From assembly GCF_000876655.1 (NCBI RefSeq), contig NZ_JYCN01000001.1, positions 112,684 through 176,683 on the forward strand: a stretch of 64,000 bases of DNA, in the 5' to 3' direction. Shown here piece by piece: positions 35,014 to 43,790 of this stretch (the stretch's first letter is position 1; each line of letters opens with the position of its first letter). Source of the DNA: Arthrobacter sp. SPG23. Lineage in GTDB: Bacteria > Actinomycetota > Actinomycetes > Actinomycetales > Micrococcaceae. The translations under genes were made by a program, and so were the position numbers. The notes under the pieces are model-generated. The model searched no databases and was not told the DNA's origin. It was given only the letters and a program-made list of their open reading frames with translations.

Positions 35014-36399
35014 ATGGCTGTAACCACACCCCTTCCCGTAGCTGTCATCGGAGCCGGGCCCATCGGCCTCGCCGCGGCAGCCCACCTGATCGAACGCGGC
35101 CTGGAGCCGCTGATCCTCGAGGCCGGCGCCACCCCCGCCGCAGCCATCGAGCAGTGGCGCCACATCCGGCTCTTCTCCCCGTGGCAGTACAACACCGACG
35201 CTGCCGCCGTCCGCCTGCTCGACACCGCCGGTTGGGAAGCGCCGGAGCCGACGGCGCTGCCCACCGGCGGCGAACTCATCGACCAGTACCTCACCCCGCT
35301 GGCTTCCCTGCCCGCGATCGCGTCCCGCCTGCACACCGGCGCCCGCGTCGTGGCCGTAACCCGGCAGGGCATGGATAAAACCCACAGCCGTCACCGGAAC
35401 GCCACACCCTTCCTGGTCCGGGTGGAACATGCCGACGGGGAAGTCCGCGACTACCAGGCCGCCGGTGTCATCGACGCCTCCGGCACCTGGTCCACCCGCA
35501 ACCCGCTCGGAACCTCCGGACTGCCCGCCCTTGGCGAGGCTGAGGCGGCTGCCCGCATCTCGTCTCCGCTGCCGGACGTCCTGGGCCGCGACCGCGAAAC
35601 TTTCGAGGGCCGCACAGTCGTCGTCATCGGCGCCGGCCACTCCGCCGCCAACACGCTGCTCAACCTCTCCGAACTTGCGGTCCGGGCGCCCGGCACGAAA
35701 ATCGTGTGGGCCATCCGGGGTTCCTCCGCCGCCAAGGTGTACGGCGGCGGCGACGCCGACGGCCTCGCCGCCCGCGGCCAGCTCGGCAGCCGGCTCCGCA
35801 GCCTCGTCGAGTCCGGCGCCGTGGAACTTCACACGGGGTTCGGCATCGCCGCCCTCGCAGCTGCCGGCGGCGCCGTCACCCTGACCTCCACGGACGGCCG
35901 CACCCTCGAGGCCGACGTCGTGGTGCCTGCCACGGGCTTCCGCCCCGATCTGGGCATCCTCCGGGAACTCCGGCTGGAACTCGACCCCGGTGTTGAAGCC
36001 CCGCGTGAGCTCGGCCCGCTGATCGACCCCGAATTTCATTCCTGCGGCACGGTGGAACCCCACGGCGCCAGGATGCTGGCCCACCCGGAGGAAGATTTCT
36101 ACATCGTCGGCATGAAGTCCTACGGCCGTGCCCCCACCTTCCTGCTCGCCACCGGCTACGAGCAGGTACGCTCCGTCGCCGCTGCCCTGGCAGGGGACCG
36201 GAAGGCGGCCGACACCGTCCAGCTCGAGCTCCCCGAAACGGGTGTCTGCTCCTCCGATATCGGCACCAGCTGCGACATCCCCGCGGCCCAGCCCGCAGGT
36301 TTTGTGGCCGAAACCTCCGGCGGCTGCTGCGGAACGCCCGAGCCGGTCCTCGTCGGATTCCCCACGGGCCTGGCCCACGGCCGTTCCGGCGAAAACTGA
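35014..36399 (+). CDS. arsO: ArsO-like FAD/NAD(P)-dependent oxidoreductase with Cys-rich tail
   Basis: 461 aa. Two Rossmann motifs, AVIGAGPIGLAAAAHL (N-terminal FAD) and VVVIGAGHSAANTLLNL (middle, NADPH), and ATGFRPDLGI fit flavin monooxygenase-like proteins found in ars operons (ArsO), whose reaction is not firmly established. The last 55 residues form an extra tail with Cys412, Cys420 and a Cys438-Cys439 pair (GGCCGTP). That tail is a candidate metalloid- or thiol-exchange segment (inference). Tightly linked to trxB and the second arsC. Confidence 0.8.
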   Translation: MAVTTPLPVAVIGAGPIGLAAAAHLIERGLEPLILEAGATPAAAIEQWRHIRLFSPWQYNTDAAAVRLLDTAGWEAPEPTALPTGGELIDQYLTPLASLPAIASRLHTGARVVAVTRQGMDKTHSRHRNATPFLVRVEHADGEVRDYQAAGVIDASGTWSTRNPLGTSGLPALGEAEAAARISSPLPDVLGRDRETFEGRTVVVIGAGHSAANTLLNLSELAVRAPGTKIVWAIRGSSAAKVYGGGDADGLAARGQLGSRLRSLVESGAVELHTGFGIAALAAAGGAVTLTSTDGRTLEADVVVPATGFRPDLGILRELRLELDPGVEAPRELGPLIDPEFHSCGTVEPHGARMLAHPEEDFYIVGMKSYGRAPTFLLATGYEQVRSVAAALAGDRKAADTVQLELPETGVCSSDIGTSCDIPAAQPAGFVAETSGGCCGTPEPVLVGFPTGLAHGRSGEN

Positions 36400-36444
36400 C
36401 CTCCTTCCCATGCTTTCGTCAACCGACCCCACCGGAGTGCAAAC

Positions 36445-36891
36445 ATGACTGACCACCCTGAACACGGCCTGCACCTGCAGGACAAGAAGCCCAGCGTCCT
36501 GTTCGTCTGCAGCAAGAACGGCGGAAAATCGCAGCTTGCCGCCGGGCTCATGAACCAGCTCGCTGCCGGGACCGTCACGGTGTACTCCGCCGGCACCAAA
36601 CCTGGCAAGTCGCTGAACCCCCAGTCCGTGGACTCGCTGGCAGAACTCGGCATCGACATCTCAGGTGAACACCCCAAGCCCGTCTCCGACGAAGTACTGG
36701 ACGCGGTCGACGTCGTCATCGTCCTGGGCAACGAGGCAAAAGTCGAAGCCCCAGAGGGAAAGCGGCTCGAGGTCTGGGATACGGACGAGCCCTCGGAGCG
36801 CGGAATCGAAGGCATGGAGCGCATGCGCCTGGTCCGGGACGACATCAGGGCCCGTGTCCGGAAGCTGTACGCGGAGCTCACCGGGAACTGA
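36445..36891 (+). CDS. arsC: Arsenate-mycothiol transferase (single-cysteine ArsC)
   Basis: 148 aa. The P-loop reads Cys22-SKNGG-Lys28-S, with lysine in place of the usual arginine, and Cys22 is the only cysteine in the protein. This and the conserved [15 protein letters not shown] and LVRDDI match, from memory, the C. glutamicum ArsC1/ArsC2 enzymes. Those attach mycothiol to arsenate and rely on mycoredoxin instead of an internal disulfide. So this operon carries a second, mechanistically distinct arsenate reductase. Upstream gap 45 bases. Confidence 0.88.
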   Translation: MTDHPEHGLHLQDKKPSVLFVCSKNGGKSQLAAGLMNQLAAGTVTVYSAGTKPGKSLNPQSVDSLAELGIDISGEHPKPVSDEVLDAVDVVIVLGNEAKVEAPEGKRLEVWDTDEPSERGIEGMERMRLVRDDIRARVRKLYAELTGN

Positions 36892-36893
36892 CA

Positions 36894-38105
36894 GTGACCG
36901 CGCCCGCTCCCGCCCGGGTCCTGGTCGCGGAGGGTGCACCACGCGGCGGCCTCGCTGCGTTGTGCATCACCCAGACCATCGGATGGGGCGTGCTCTATTA
37001 CGCTTTGATCGCTGCGGTCCGCCCCATCAGCCAGGACACCGGCTGGGGCGCGGCCCTGGTGACGGCGGCCTTTTCCGCCGGGCTGCTGGTCTCCGCCATG
37101 GCCGGGATCTTCGTCGGCAGGATCCTCGACCGGTCCGGGCCGCGCACACTGATGATCGGCGGATCCATCATCGGAGTGCTGGCCCTGGGCATAGTTGCGG
37201 CGGCGCCGAACCTGCCCGTGTTCTTTGCGGCCTGGCTTCTTGCCGGCATCGCGCAGGCAGCCGTGCTGTACCAGCCGGCCTTCACGGTGATCAGCCGCTG
37301 GTACGGGCCCGCCCGTCTGCGGCCGCTGACTGTACTGACTCTCGTCGCCGGATTCGCCTCCACCATTTTCGCGCCGGTCACCGCAGCCCTGACGTCCGCG
37401 TTCGGCTGGAGGGGCGCCTTCATCGTCCTCGCCGGCGTCATGGGACTCATTACGGTGCCGCTGCACGCCCGGTACCTGAACCGGGACTGGGCTCCGGCCG
37501 CTACCGGGCCACTTGTGACGGACCAGCGGGATGCAGTGCGCACCATCCGCCGCAGTGGTGAATTCCTTGGCCTGCAGGCACTCATGGTCCTGCTGTGCCT
37601 CGTTCTTTACACCGTGACGCTGAATATCATCCCGGTGTTGATGGAAAAGGGGGTCGGTTACGCCACGGCCGCGCTCGGGCTCGGCCTCGTGGGTGCCGGG
37701 CAGGTGGGCGGACGGTTGGTATTCTCCGCCATCCCCGCCGGTGCGCGGCTGCCGGTCATCACCGGTACCGCCGCCGCCTCCGCCTTGCTTCTCGCCGCCA
37801 TTCCCGGACCCGCGCCCGCACTGGTGGCCGCCGGGATGCTCGCCGGCGCCGTCCGCGGGTGCCAGACCCTCCTCCAGGCCACCGTCGTGGCTGAGCGGTG
37901 GGGAACACAGCATCTCGGCTCTTTGCAGGGATTGTTCGCGGCACCGCTGACGGCAGTCACCGCCATCGCCCCGGTTGCCGGACCTGCGCTCGCAGCCTGG
38001 CTAGGAACCTATACGAACATGGCCTACGCCACGGCTGCCGCCACCGGGACCGCCGCAGTCATCGCCGTCGTCGCTTTTCGACGAACACCGACAATCCCCG
38101 CCTAA
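36894..38105 (+). CDS. MFS transporter at the end of the ars operon
   Basis: 403 aa, GTG two bases after the arsC stop, so translationally coupled. Twelve hydrophobic helices; the MFS loop motif appears as GRILDRSGPRTLM between helices 2 and 3. Its place suggests export of arsenicals, as described for ArsK or ArsJ, but no partner GAPDH for an ArsJ-type route is present and substrate cannot be read from sequence. Ends 38 bases before the convergent dioxygenase. Confidence 0.8.
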   Translation: MTAPAPARVLVAEGAPRGGLAALCITQTIGWGVLYYALIAAVRPISQDTGWGAALVTAAFSAGLLVSAMAGIFVGRILDRSGPRTLMIGGSIIGVLALGIVAAAPNLPVFFAAWLLAGIAQAAVLYQPAFTVISRWYGPARLRPLTVLTLVAGFASTIFAPVTAALTSAFGWRGAFIVLAGVMGLITVPLHARYLNRDWAPAATGPLVTDQRDAVRTIRRSGEFLGLQALMVLLCLVLYTVTLNIIPVLMEKGVGYATAALGLGLVGAGQVGGRLVFSAIPAGARLPVITGTAAASALLLAAIPGPAPALVAAGMLAGAVRGCQTLLQATVVAERWGTQHLGSLQGLFAAPLTAVTAIAPVAGPALAAWLGTYTNMAYATAAATGTAAVIAVVAFRRTPTIPA

Positions 38106-38143
38106 GTCCGCTGCGGGTGAGCCGGCCCCGCCGCGGGCACCTG

Positions 38144-38947
38144 CTACTTAGACGTGAGCGTCCACGACCGCTTGGACAGGCCGAACCAGAAGCCGTCGAT
38201 GGCTGTTTTTGCGGCGAGATCGCCGGACTCGTAGGCCGCACCGAGGGCTACATAGAGCGGTGCCCAGTGCTCGCTGCGCGGATGTGCCTCGCGGGCGGCC
38301 GGGGCCTTGTGCAGGAAATCCAGGATGGAGTCGACGTCGCCGGCCGCCATGGTTTCCTCTGCCCAGTGGTCAAATTCGCTCGACACTGAGGGTGGCGTGG
38401 TGTCCGGGCCGCCGGCGGGGTTGAACCAGCGCAGGTTGTGCGTAGTGAAGCCTGAGCCAACAATGAGCGTGCCGCGGTCACGCAGCGGCGCCAGCGTCTT
38501 GCCCAGGTTGAACAGGCCCTGCGGATCCAGGGTGGGCATGGACATCTGGAGGACGGGGATGTCGGCTTCCGGGTACATCTCCACCAGCGGCACGTAGGCG
38601 CCGTGGTCAAGCCCGCGGTCTTCGTCGCGTTCCACGTGGTGGCCGTGGGTGGAAACAAGCTTCTCCACTTCGGTGGCGAGTTCCGCCGCCCGGGGAGCGT
38701 CGTAGCTGACGTCGTAGTACTTCTGCGGGAAGCCCCAGAAATCGTAAACCAGGCCCGGGTTCCGCGTCGTGGCACTGAGGGTCACGGGCGCGTTTTCCCA
38801 GTGGGCGGACACCATCAGGATGTCCTTGGGCTTGCCGAAGGTGCCGGACCAGGCGCTCAGTTCGCTGGTCCAGCGGGCGTCGTCGGCCAGGGGAGGGGCG
38901 CCGTGGCTGAGGAAGAGAACCGGCGGGCGTTCAAGTGTTTGTGTCAT
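38144..38947 (-). CDS. DODA-type extradiol dioxygenase (LigB family, YgiD-like)
   Basis: 267 aa. Class III extradiol fold with metal-binding histidines in LSHGAPP, VSAHWE and LDHGAYVPL, plus FTTHNLRW. YgiD-like enzymes cleave catechols such as 4,5-DOPA with a zinc or iron centre; the physiological substrate in bacteria is unclear. Transcribed divergently from a LacI regulator with an 88-base gap containing an inverted repeat. Confidence 0.9.
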   Translation of the reverse strand: MTQTLERPPVLFLSHGAPPLADDARWTSELSAWSGTFGKPKDILMVSAHWENAPVTLSATTRNPGLVYDFWGFPQKYYDVSYDAPRAAELATEVEKLVSTHGHHVERDEDRGLDHGAYVPLVEMYPEADIPVLQMSMPTLDPQGLFNLGKTLAPLRDRGTLIVGSGFTTHNLRWFNPAGGPDTTPPSVSSEFDHWAEETMAAGDVDSILDFLHKAPAAREAHPRSEHWAPLYVALGAAYESGDLAAKTAIDGFWFGLSKRSWTLTSK

Positions 38948-38969
38948 GACTTCATTCTAGAAGCTTTTA

Positions 38970-38981
38970 CTTGAATCTTCA
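38970..38981. promoter_or_regulatory. Inverted repeat between the dioxygenase and lacI-type gene
   Basis: TTGAATCTTCAA is a 5-2-5 inverted repeat (TTGAA/TTCAA) in an AT-rich island 23 bases before the dioxygenase start. The shape fits MarR/DUF-type operators better than the LacI class. No experimental support; tentative. Confidence 0.4.
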
Positions 38982-39035
38982 ACCATTAATTTGAGTGCGT
39001 TCGTGGATGGCCGCAGGCTCGCGCACAATAGCTTC

Positions 39036-40061
39036 ATGGCCAACAGCAGCGAGCGGCGCCTTCCGCGACTTGAAGATGTAGCGGAACGCGCCGGCGTCTC
39101 GCACCAGACGGTATCCCGTGTCATCAACAACCACCCCAACGTCAGCAAGCCGACCAGGGAGCGCGTTGAGGCGGCCATTGCCGAGCTGGGGTACCGGCGG
39201 AATACCGCGGCCCGCAGCCTGGTGACGCGGCGCTCGCACACCATCGGCGTCCTGGCCAGCGAACTGTCCCAGTACGGGCCCGCCAACACCCTTCTGGGAG
39301 TGGAGCAGGCCGCCCGCGATGCCGGCTACTTCGTGAGCATCGCGGCCATCCGCGAGGTCAGCGCGGAATCGATCGCCGACGCCGCGCGCCATTTTATGGA
39401 CCAGGGCGTTGATGGCATTGTGGCCCTGGTACCGCACGCCGGAACCCTGCAGGCCTTGGAGAAGCTGAACCCGGACGTGCCCGTGGTGGTGGTGGGTTCC
39501 AGTGGTGAAGGAAGGTTCAGCGGCGCCATGGTGGACCAGCGGATGGGCGCGCGGCTCGCCGTCGAGCATTTAATCGAGCAGGGCCACAGGCGAATCGGGC
39601 ACATATCCGGGCCGCAGGACTGGATTGACGGCTCCGAGCGGGCCGAAGGCTGGCGAGAGGCCCTGGCGCAGGCCGGGTTGGCGGACGACCTTCTCGTTGA
39701 GGGCGACTGGAGCGCCGGCAGCGGCTACGGCATCGGCCGGAAGCTCGCCGTCGAGCGAACGGCCACGGCGCTGTTCGTGGGCAACGACCAGATGGCGCTG
39801 GGGCTGCTGCGGGCCTTCGGCGAGGCCGGTGTGCGGGTGCCCCAGGACGTGTCCGTAGTGGGGTTTGACGACCAGCCGGAAGCCGGCTATTTCACGCCGC
39901 CGCTCACCACGGTCCGCCAGGACTTCGAAGAGCTGGGCCGTCGCTGCATGGACATGATGCTGGCGCTGCTGGAAGACGGTGCGGCAGCGGGAACCACTGT
40001 AGTGGAGCCCGGGATGGTGCTGCGCGCAAGCACTGCCCGGCCGGTCGCTCATCCCGGCTAA
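39036..40061 (+). CDS. LacI-family transcriptional regulator
   Basis: 341 aa from the ATG at 39036; no clear Shine-Dalgarno, so it may be leaderless. The N-terminal LacI HTH is LEDVAERAGVSHQTVSRVINN followed by the hinge-helix region NTAARSLV. The C-terminal periplasmic-binding-protein-like sensor shows GVRVPQDVSVVGFDDQPEA and FTPPLTTVRQDFEELGRRC. No sugar operon is adjacent, so its target genes are not clear from this window. Confidence 0.92.
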   Translation: MANSSERRLPRLEDVAERAGVSHQTVSRVINNHPNVSKPTRERVEAAIAELGYRRNTAARSLVTRRSHTIGVLASELSQYGPANTLLGVEQAARDAGYFVSIAAIREVSAESIADAARHFMDQGVDGIVALVPHAGTLQALEKLNPDVPVVVVGSSGEGRFSGAMVDQRMGARLAVEHLIEQGHRRIGHISGPQDWIDGSERAEGWREALAQAGLADDLLVEGDWSAGSGYGIGRKLAVERTATALFVGNDQMALGLLRAFGEAGVRVPQDVSVVGFDDQPEAGYFTPPLTTVRQDFEELGRRCMDMMLALLEDGAAAGTTVVEPGMVLRASTARPVAHPG

Positions 40062-40217
40062 CAGCCCTTTCCCGACGGCAGGCCGGGCACTGTGTCATGG
40101 CCTGCCACAAAACCTCGGAAGAAATTTCCATGCATCTGCATCCAGATTCGATGCTGCGCCGGTAGTTAGGGGTGTAAGCAAAATTGCCCGCCAGCCGGGC
40201 CGATGAAGGAGAAGGAC

Positions 40218-41054
40218 ATGCGCAGAAGCATTTTCACAGCCGGCGCCGGAGCAGCGGCAATCGCGGCAGCACTCGCTCTGGCCGGCCCGGCCCAGGCGGC
40301 CGAAGGGGACGCCCAGCTTGCAGTGCTGCACGGCGTTCCCGGGCTCACCGTGGATGTCTGGGTCAACGGCGACCGTACCCTTGACGATTTCGCTCCCGGG
40401 ACCCTCGCCGGGCCACTCTCGCTACCGGCGGGTGCCTACGAACTCGCCATCACCGCCTCGGATGCCGCCGATGCGTCGGCTCCCGTCATCGGTCCTGTCA
40501 CCGTGACGCTCGCCGCGAGCGGAAACTACACCGCCGTGGCCAACCTCGATGCGGCAGGCAAGCCCACCGCGAACTTCTTTACCAACGACGTCTCGCAGAT
40601 CGCGGCGGGCAAGGGCAAGCTGACCGTCCGGCATGCCGCTGCGGCGCCCGCGGTAGATGTTCTGGCCGGCGATGCAGCCGTTGTGTCCAACCTGGCCAAC
40701 CCCGCCGAACAGACTCTCAGCCTGGACCCCGCAACCATTTCCGCGGCAGTGGCGGCGACCGGCACCACCGCACCGGTGATCGGCCCTGCTGACCTCACTG
40801 TCGCCGAAGGCACACACACGATTGTCTACGCCTGGGGCAGCCTGGCGGACAACAATCTCCAGCTGGCCGTGCAGACCATCGAGGGGCTGCATTCCTCGCC
40901 GGGTTCGGTGCCGGGAGCCCGTGACGGCTCGTCCGGGACATCGCCGGCAGGACCGGCCGTCGTCACGGTCGGGTTCGGAGCTGCCGCCCTCGCCCTGCTC
41001 CTGGGCGGCCTGGGTGTAGCCCGCACCGTGGCCGCTCGGCGCGCAGGCCGGTAA
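40218..41054 (+). CDS. DUF4397 domain surface protein
   Basis: 278 aa from the ATG at 40218, which has AAGGAG nine bases upstream (an earlier in-frame ATG at 40203 lies before it). Signal peptide (about 1-26, ending AQAA), then two DUF4397 beta-rich units (LAVLHGVPGLTVDVWVNG and LTVRHAAAAPAVDVLAG). A Ser/Gly/Pro linker and C-terminal transmembrane helix with RRAGR basic tail follow. The arrangement is like a sorted or membrane-anchored exoprotein but no LPxTG is visible. Paired with the class F sortase gene 113 bases downstream. Confidence 0.88.
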   Translation: MRRSIFTAGAGAAAIAAALALAGPAQAAEGDAQLAVLHGVPGLTVDVWVNGDRTLDDFAPGTLAGPLSLPAGAYELAITASDAADASAPVIGPVTVTLAASGNYTAVANLDAAGKPTANFFTNDVSQIAAGKGKLTVRHAAAAPAVDVLAGDAAVVSNLANPAEQTLSLDPATISAAVAATGTTAPVIGPADLTVAEGTHTIVYAWGSLADNNLQLAVQTIEGLHSSPGSVPGARDGSSGTSPAGPAVVTVGFGAAALALLLGGLGVARTVAARRAGR

Positions 41055-41167
41055 GGCAGGGACATCAGCAAGGGGGCCGGCCGTCCGATGCGAGTCGGCG
41101 GCAGGGCCCCTTCCCCAGCAACCAACGCTGCAAGCCCGGCCGGCGCTTGCCGCGGGGAAGGCCGGAC

Positions 41168-41893
41168 ATGAAACCGGGCACCACGACGGCGGCGGCACCC
41201 CGCCGTCGTAAATCCTCTTTGAAGCAGGCTGCGGCTGTGACCGCAGCCGCGCTGCTGCTCACGGCGTGCGCTCCCGCGATTCCCTCCGCGCCGGTTCAAC
41301 CACCGACGGCGGCGGCCACGGGCGAAGGTACTTCGCCGCCTGCTGCTCCGTCCCCTCCTCCCGCAACGCCCGATGCCCCGCAGGGCCCTGCCCGCAGGGA
41401 GGGATCCATCCCGCAGCGGCCGGCCACCCTGCCGGCAGTTGCCGCGGCGGTGCCGGTTCCGGCATCGCTCACTGTGGCCGGAACGTCCATCGACATGACA
41501 GTGGTGCCGGTGGGGGTCTCGCCTGATAAGGCCATGGAGATCCCGGAGGCATTCGACCAGGCCGGGTGGTACAGGTTCGGGCCCGCTCCCGGAGCCGCTG
41601 CCGGGACAGCCGTGATCGCCGGGCACGTGGACACAACCTCCGAGCGGGCGCCCTTTTCGCAATTGAAAACACTGGGAGCGGGAGCGTCGGTCCAGGTGGG
41701 ACGCCTGGGCGCGCCCGCGCTGAACTACCGGGTGGTCAGCGTGGAACTGATGGCCAAAGACAGCTTCGATGGCGATTCGCTGTTCCGCCGTTCAGGTCCG
41801 CACGAACTCAAGGTGGTCACCTGCGGCGGCAGGTGGCTGCAGGAACGAATGGACTACAGCGACAACGTGATTGTCACTGCGGTCCTGGAGTGA
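41168..41893 (+). CDS. Class F sortase
   Basis: 241 aa from the ATG at 41168 (GGGGAAGG upstream). The N-terminus has basic residues, a hydrophobic stretch and a lipobox-like LLLTAC (Cys34), so it may be lipid-anchored. A Pro/Ala-rich spacer leads to the sortase domain with the catalytic His in IAGHVDT and Cys in VVTCGG. Class F sortases commonly sit next to DUF4397 genes in actinobacteria; the real substrate is not proven. Confidence 0.9.
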   Translation: MKPGTTTAAAPRRRKSSLKQAAAVTAAALLLTACAPAIPSAPVQPPTAAATGEGTSPPAAPSPPPATPDAPQGPARREGSIPQRPATLPAVAAAVPVPASLTVAGTSIDMTVVPVGVSPDKAMEIPEAFDQAGWYRFGPAPGAAAGTAVIAGHVDTTSERAPFSQLKTLGAGASVQVGRLGAPALNYRVVSVELMAKDSFDGDSLFRRSGPHELKVVTCGGRWLQERMDYSDNVIVTAVLE

Positions 41894-41960
41894 GCGGTGC
41901 TCCATTCCCGGTTCCGGAACCAACTCCGCAGCGGATCTCCCGAGTCTGTTGACTTTCTAT

Positions 41961-41976
41961 TTGTTAGCGCTAACAA
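41961..41976. promoter_or_regulatory. LacI-type operator upstream of araB
   Basis: TTGTTAGCGCTAACAA is a perfect 16-base palindrome with the central CG typical of LacI-family operators. It is 41 bases before the araB start and follows a possible -35 element TTGACT (41949), so binding would block the promoter. A half-match (CGCTAACAATTA) recurs before the arabinofuranosidase gene. Confidence 0.8.
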
Positions 41977-42017
41977 TTAAGAGCACCGCAGAGCGGCGGA
42001 AACTATTGGAGGAATTG

Positions 42018-43790
42018 ATGGGCGTCACAGCAGACGGTTCAGACAGCTATGTGATCGGTGTGGACTACGGCACGCTGTCCGGGCGGGCCGTGGTGGTCCG
42101 CGTCCGGGACGGCAAGGAACTGGGCAGTGGAGTGTTCGAATACCCCCACGCTGTGGTCACCGACTCCCTGCCGGCGGACCTCGCGGGCGCAAAAAATGGA
42201 ACAGCCGCGCGGCTTCCCGGGGAATGGGCCCTGCAGGTGCCCAACGATTACCGTGACGTGCTGCGCCGTGCGGTGCCCGCTGCCATTGCCGACGCCGGGA
42301 TCGACCCCGCCGCCGTGGTGGGAATCGCCACCGACTTCACCGCCTGCACCATGGTCCCGGTCAAGGCCGACGGCACACCGCTGAACGAACTTCCCGGCTT
42401 CGCCAACCGGCCGCATGCGTACGTCAAGCTGTGGCGCCACCATGCCGCCCAGCCGCAGGCGGACCGGATCAACGCCCTGGCCGCCGAGCGCGGTGAAGCC
42501 TGGCTGCCGCGCTACGGCGGGCTCATCTCCTCCGAGTGGGAGTTCGCCAAGGGGCTGCAGCTGCTGGAGGAAGACCCCGGCGCCTATGCCGCCATGGACC
42601 ACTGGGTGGAAGCGGCCGACTGGATCGTCTGGCAGCTCTGCGGCAAATACGTCCGCAACGCCTGCACCGCCGGCTACAAGGGCATTTACCAGGACGGCCG
42701 CTACCCGTCCGAGGAGTTCCTGGCGGCCCTGAACCCGGACTTCAAGGATTTTGTCAGCACCAAGCTGGAGCACGCCATCGGCAGGCTCGGCGACGCTGCC
42801 GGCTACCTGACGGCCGAGGCCGCGGCCTGGACCGGGCTGTCCGAAGGCATAGCGGTGGCAGTGGGCAACGTGGACGCGCACGTCACGGCGCCGGCGGCGA
42901 AGGCGGTGGAGCCCGGGCAGCTGGTGGCCATCATGGGCACCTCCACCTGCCACGTGATGAACGGTGCCGAGCTGCGGGAAGTCCCGGGCATGTGCGGCGT
43001 GGTGGACGGCGGAATCGTCGACGGACTGTGGGGCTACGAAGCGGGCCAGAGCGGGGTGGGCGACATCTTCGGCTGGTTCACCGCGAACGGGGTCCCGCCC
43101 GAATACCACCGGGCCGCCGCCGAGCAGGGACTGGGCATCCACGAATACCTCACCGACCTGGCCTCCCGCCAGGCCATCGGCGAACACGGGCTCATTGCCC
43201 TGGACTGGCACTCCGGCAACCGCTCCGTGCTGGTGGACCACGAACTGTCCGGCGTGGTGGTGGGCCAGACCCTCGCCACCCGCCCCGAAGACACCTACCG
43301 CGCCCTGCTGGAAGCCACGGCCTTCGGCACGCGCACCATCGTGGACGCCTTCCGCGACTCGGGAGTGCCGGTCAAGGAGTTCATCGTGGCCGGCGGCCTG
43401 CTGAAGAACAAGCTGCTCATGCAGATCTACGCGGACATCACCGGCCTGCCGCTGTCCACCATCGGCTCCGCCCAGGGCCCGGCGCTGGGCTCGGCTATCC
43501 ACGCCGCCGTGGCCGCTGGTGAATACGCCGATATCCGTGTGGCTGCCGCGGCCATGGGCTCAGAGCCCGGGGGGATCTATATTCCGATTCCGGAAAATGT
43601 TGCCGCTTACGAGGAACTCTTCCGGGAATACCGGACGCTGCACGACTACTTCGGCCGCGGTACGAACAGCGTGATGCACCGGCTCAAGGCCATCCAGCGT
43701 GCGGCCAGGCCGTCGTTTGCCGCCGCCGCTGAACCGGCCGCTGCTGAACCGGCCTCCAATGAACCAGCTGCAGAGGAGGTGTCCGCATGA
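42018..43790 (+). CDS. araB: Ribulokinase
   Basis: 590 aa from the ATG at 42018 (GGAGG upstream). FGGY-family kinase: N-terminal GVDYGTLSGRAVVVRV, the FTACTMVPV segment, and C-terminal GGLLKNKLLMQIYADI with the ATP-binding GSAQGPALGSAIHAA. Phosphorylates L-ribulose to L-ribulose 5-phosphate in arabinose catabolism. The last 40 residues are an Ala/Glu/Pro-rich tail. Overlaps araD by ATGA. Under the palindromic operator at 41961. Confidence 0.96.
   Translation: MGVTADGSDSYVIGVDYGTLSGRAVVVRVRDGKELGSGVFEYPHAVVTDSLPADLAGAKNGTAARLPGEWALQVPNDYRDVLRRAVPAAIADAGIDPAAVVGIATDFTACTMVPVKADGTPLNELPGFANRPHAYVKLWRHHAAQPQADRINALAAERGEAWLPRYGGLISSEWEFAKGLQLLEEDPGAYAAMDHWVEAADWIVWQLCGKYVRNACTAGYKGIYQDGRYPSEEFLAALNPDFKDFVSTKLEHAIGRLGDAAGYLTAEAAAWTGLSEGIAVAVGNVDAHVTAPAAKAVEPGQLVAIMGTSTCHVMNGAELREVPGMCGVVDGGIVDGLWGYEAGQSGVGDIFGWFTANGVPPEYHRAAAEQGLGIHEYLTDLASRQAIGEHGLIALDWHSGNRSVLVDHELSGVVVGQTLATRPEDTYRALLEATAFGTRTIVDAFRDSGVPVKEFIVAGGLLKNKLLMQIYADITGLPLSTIGSAQGPALGSAIHAAVAAGEYADIRVAAAAMGSEPGGIYIPIPENVAAYEELFREYRTLHDYFGRGTNSVMHRLKAIQRAARPSFAAAAEPAAAEPASNEPAAEEVSA

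Noticed and set aside
33517..36474. Very long minus-strand open frame (985 codons) across arsC, trxB and arsO
   Set aside because: It is antisense to three well-conserved genes and is rich in Gly/Val/Asp/His as expected for a high-GC shadow frame. It has no recognisable domain.
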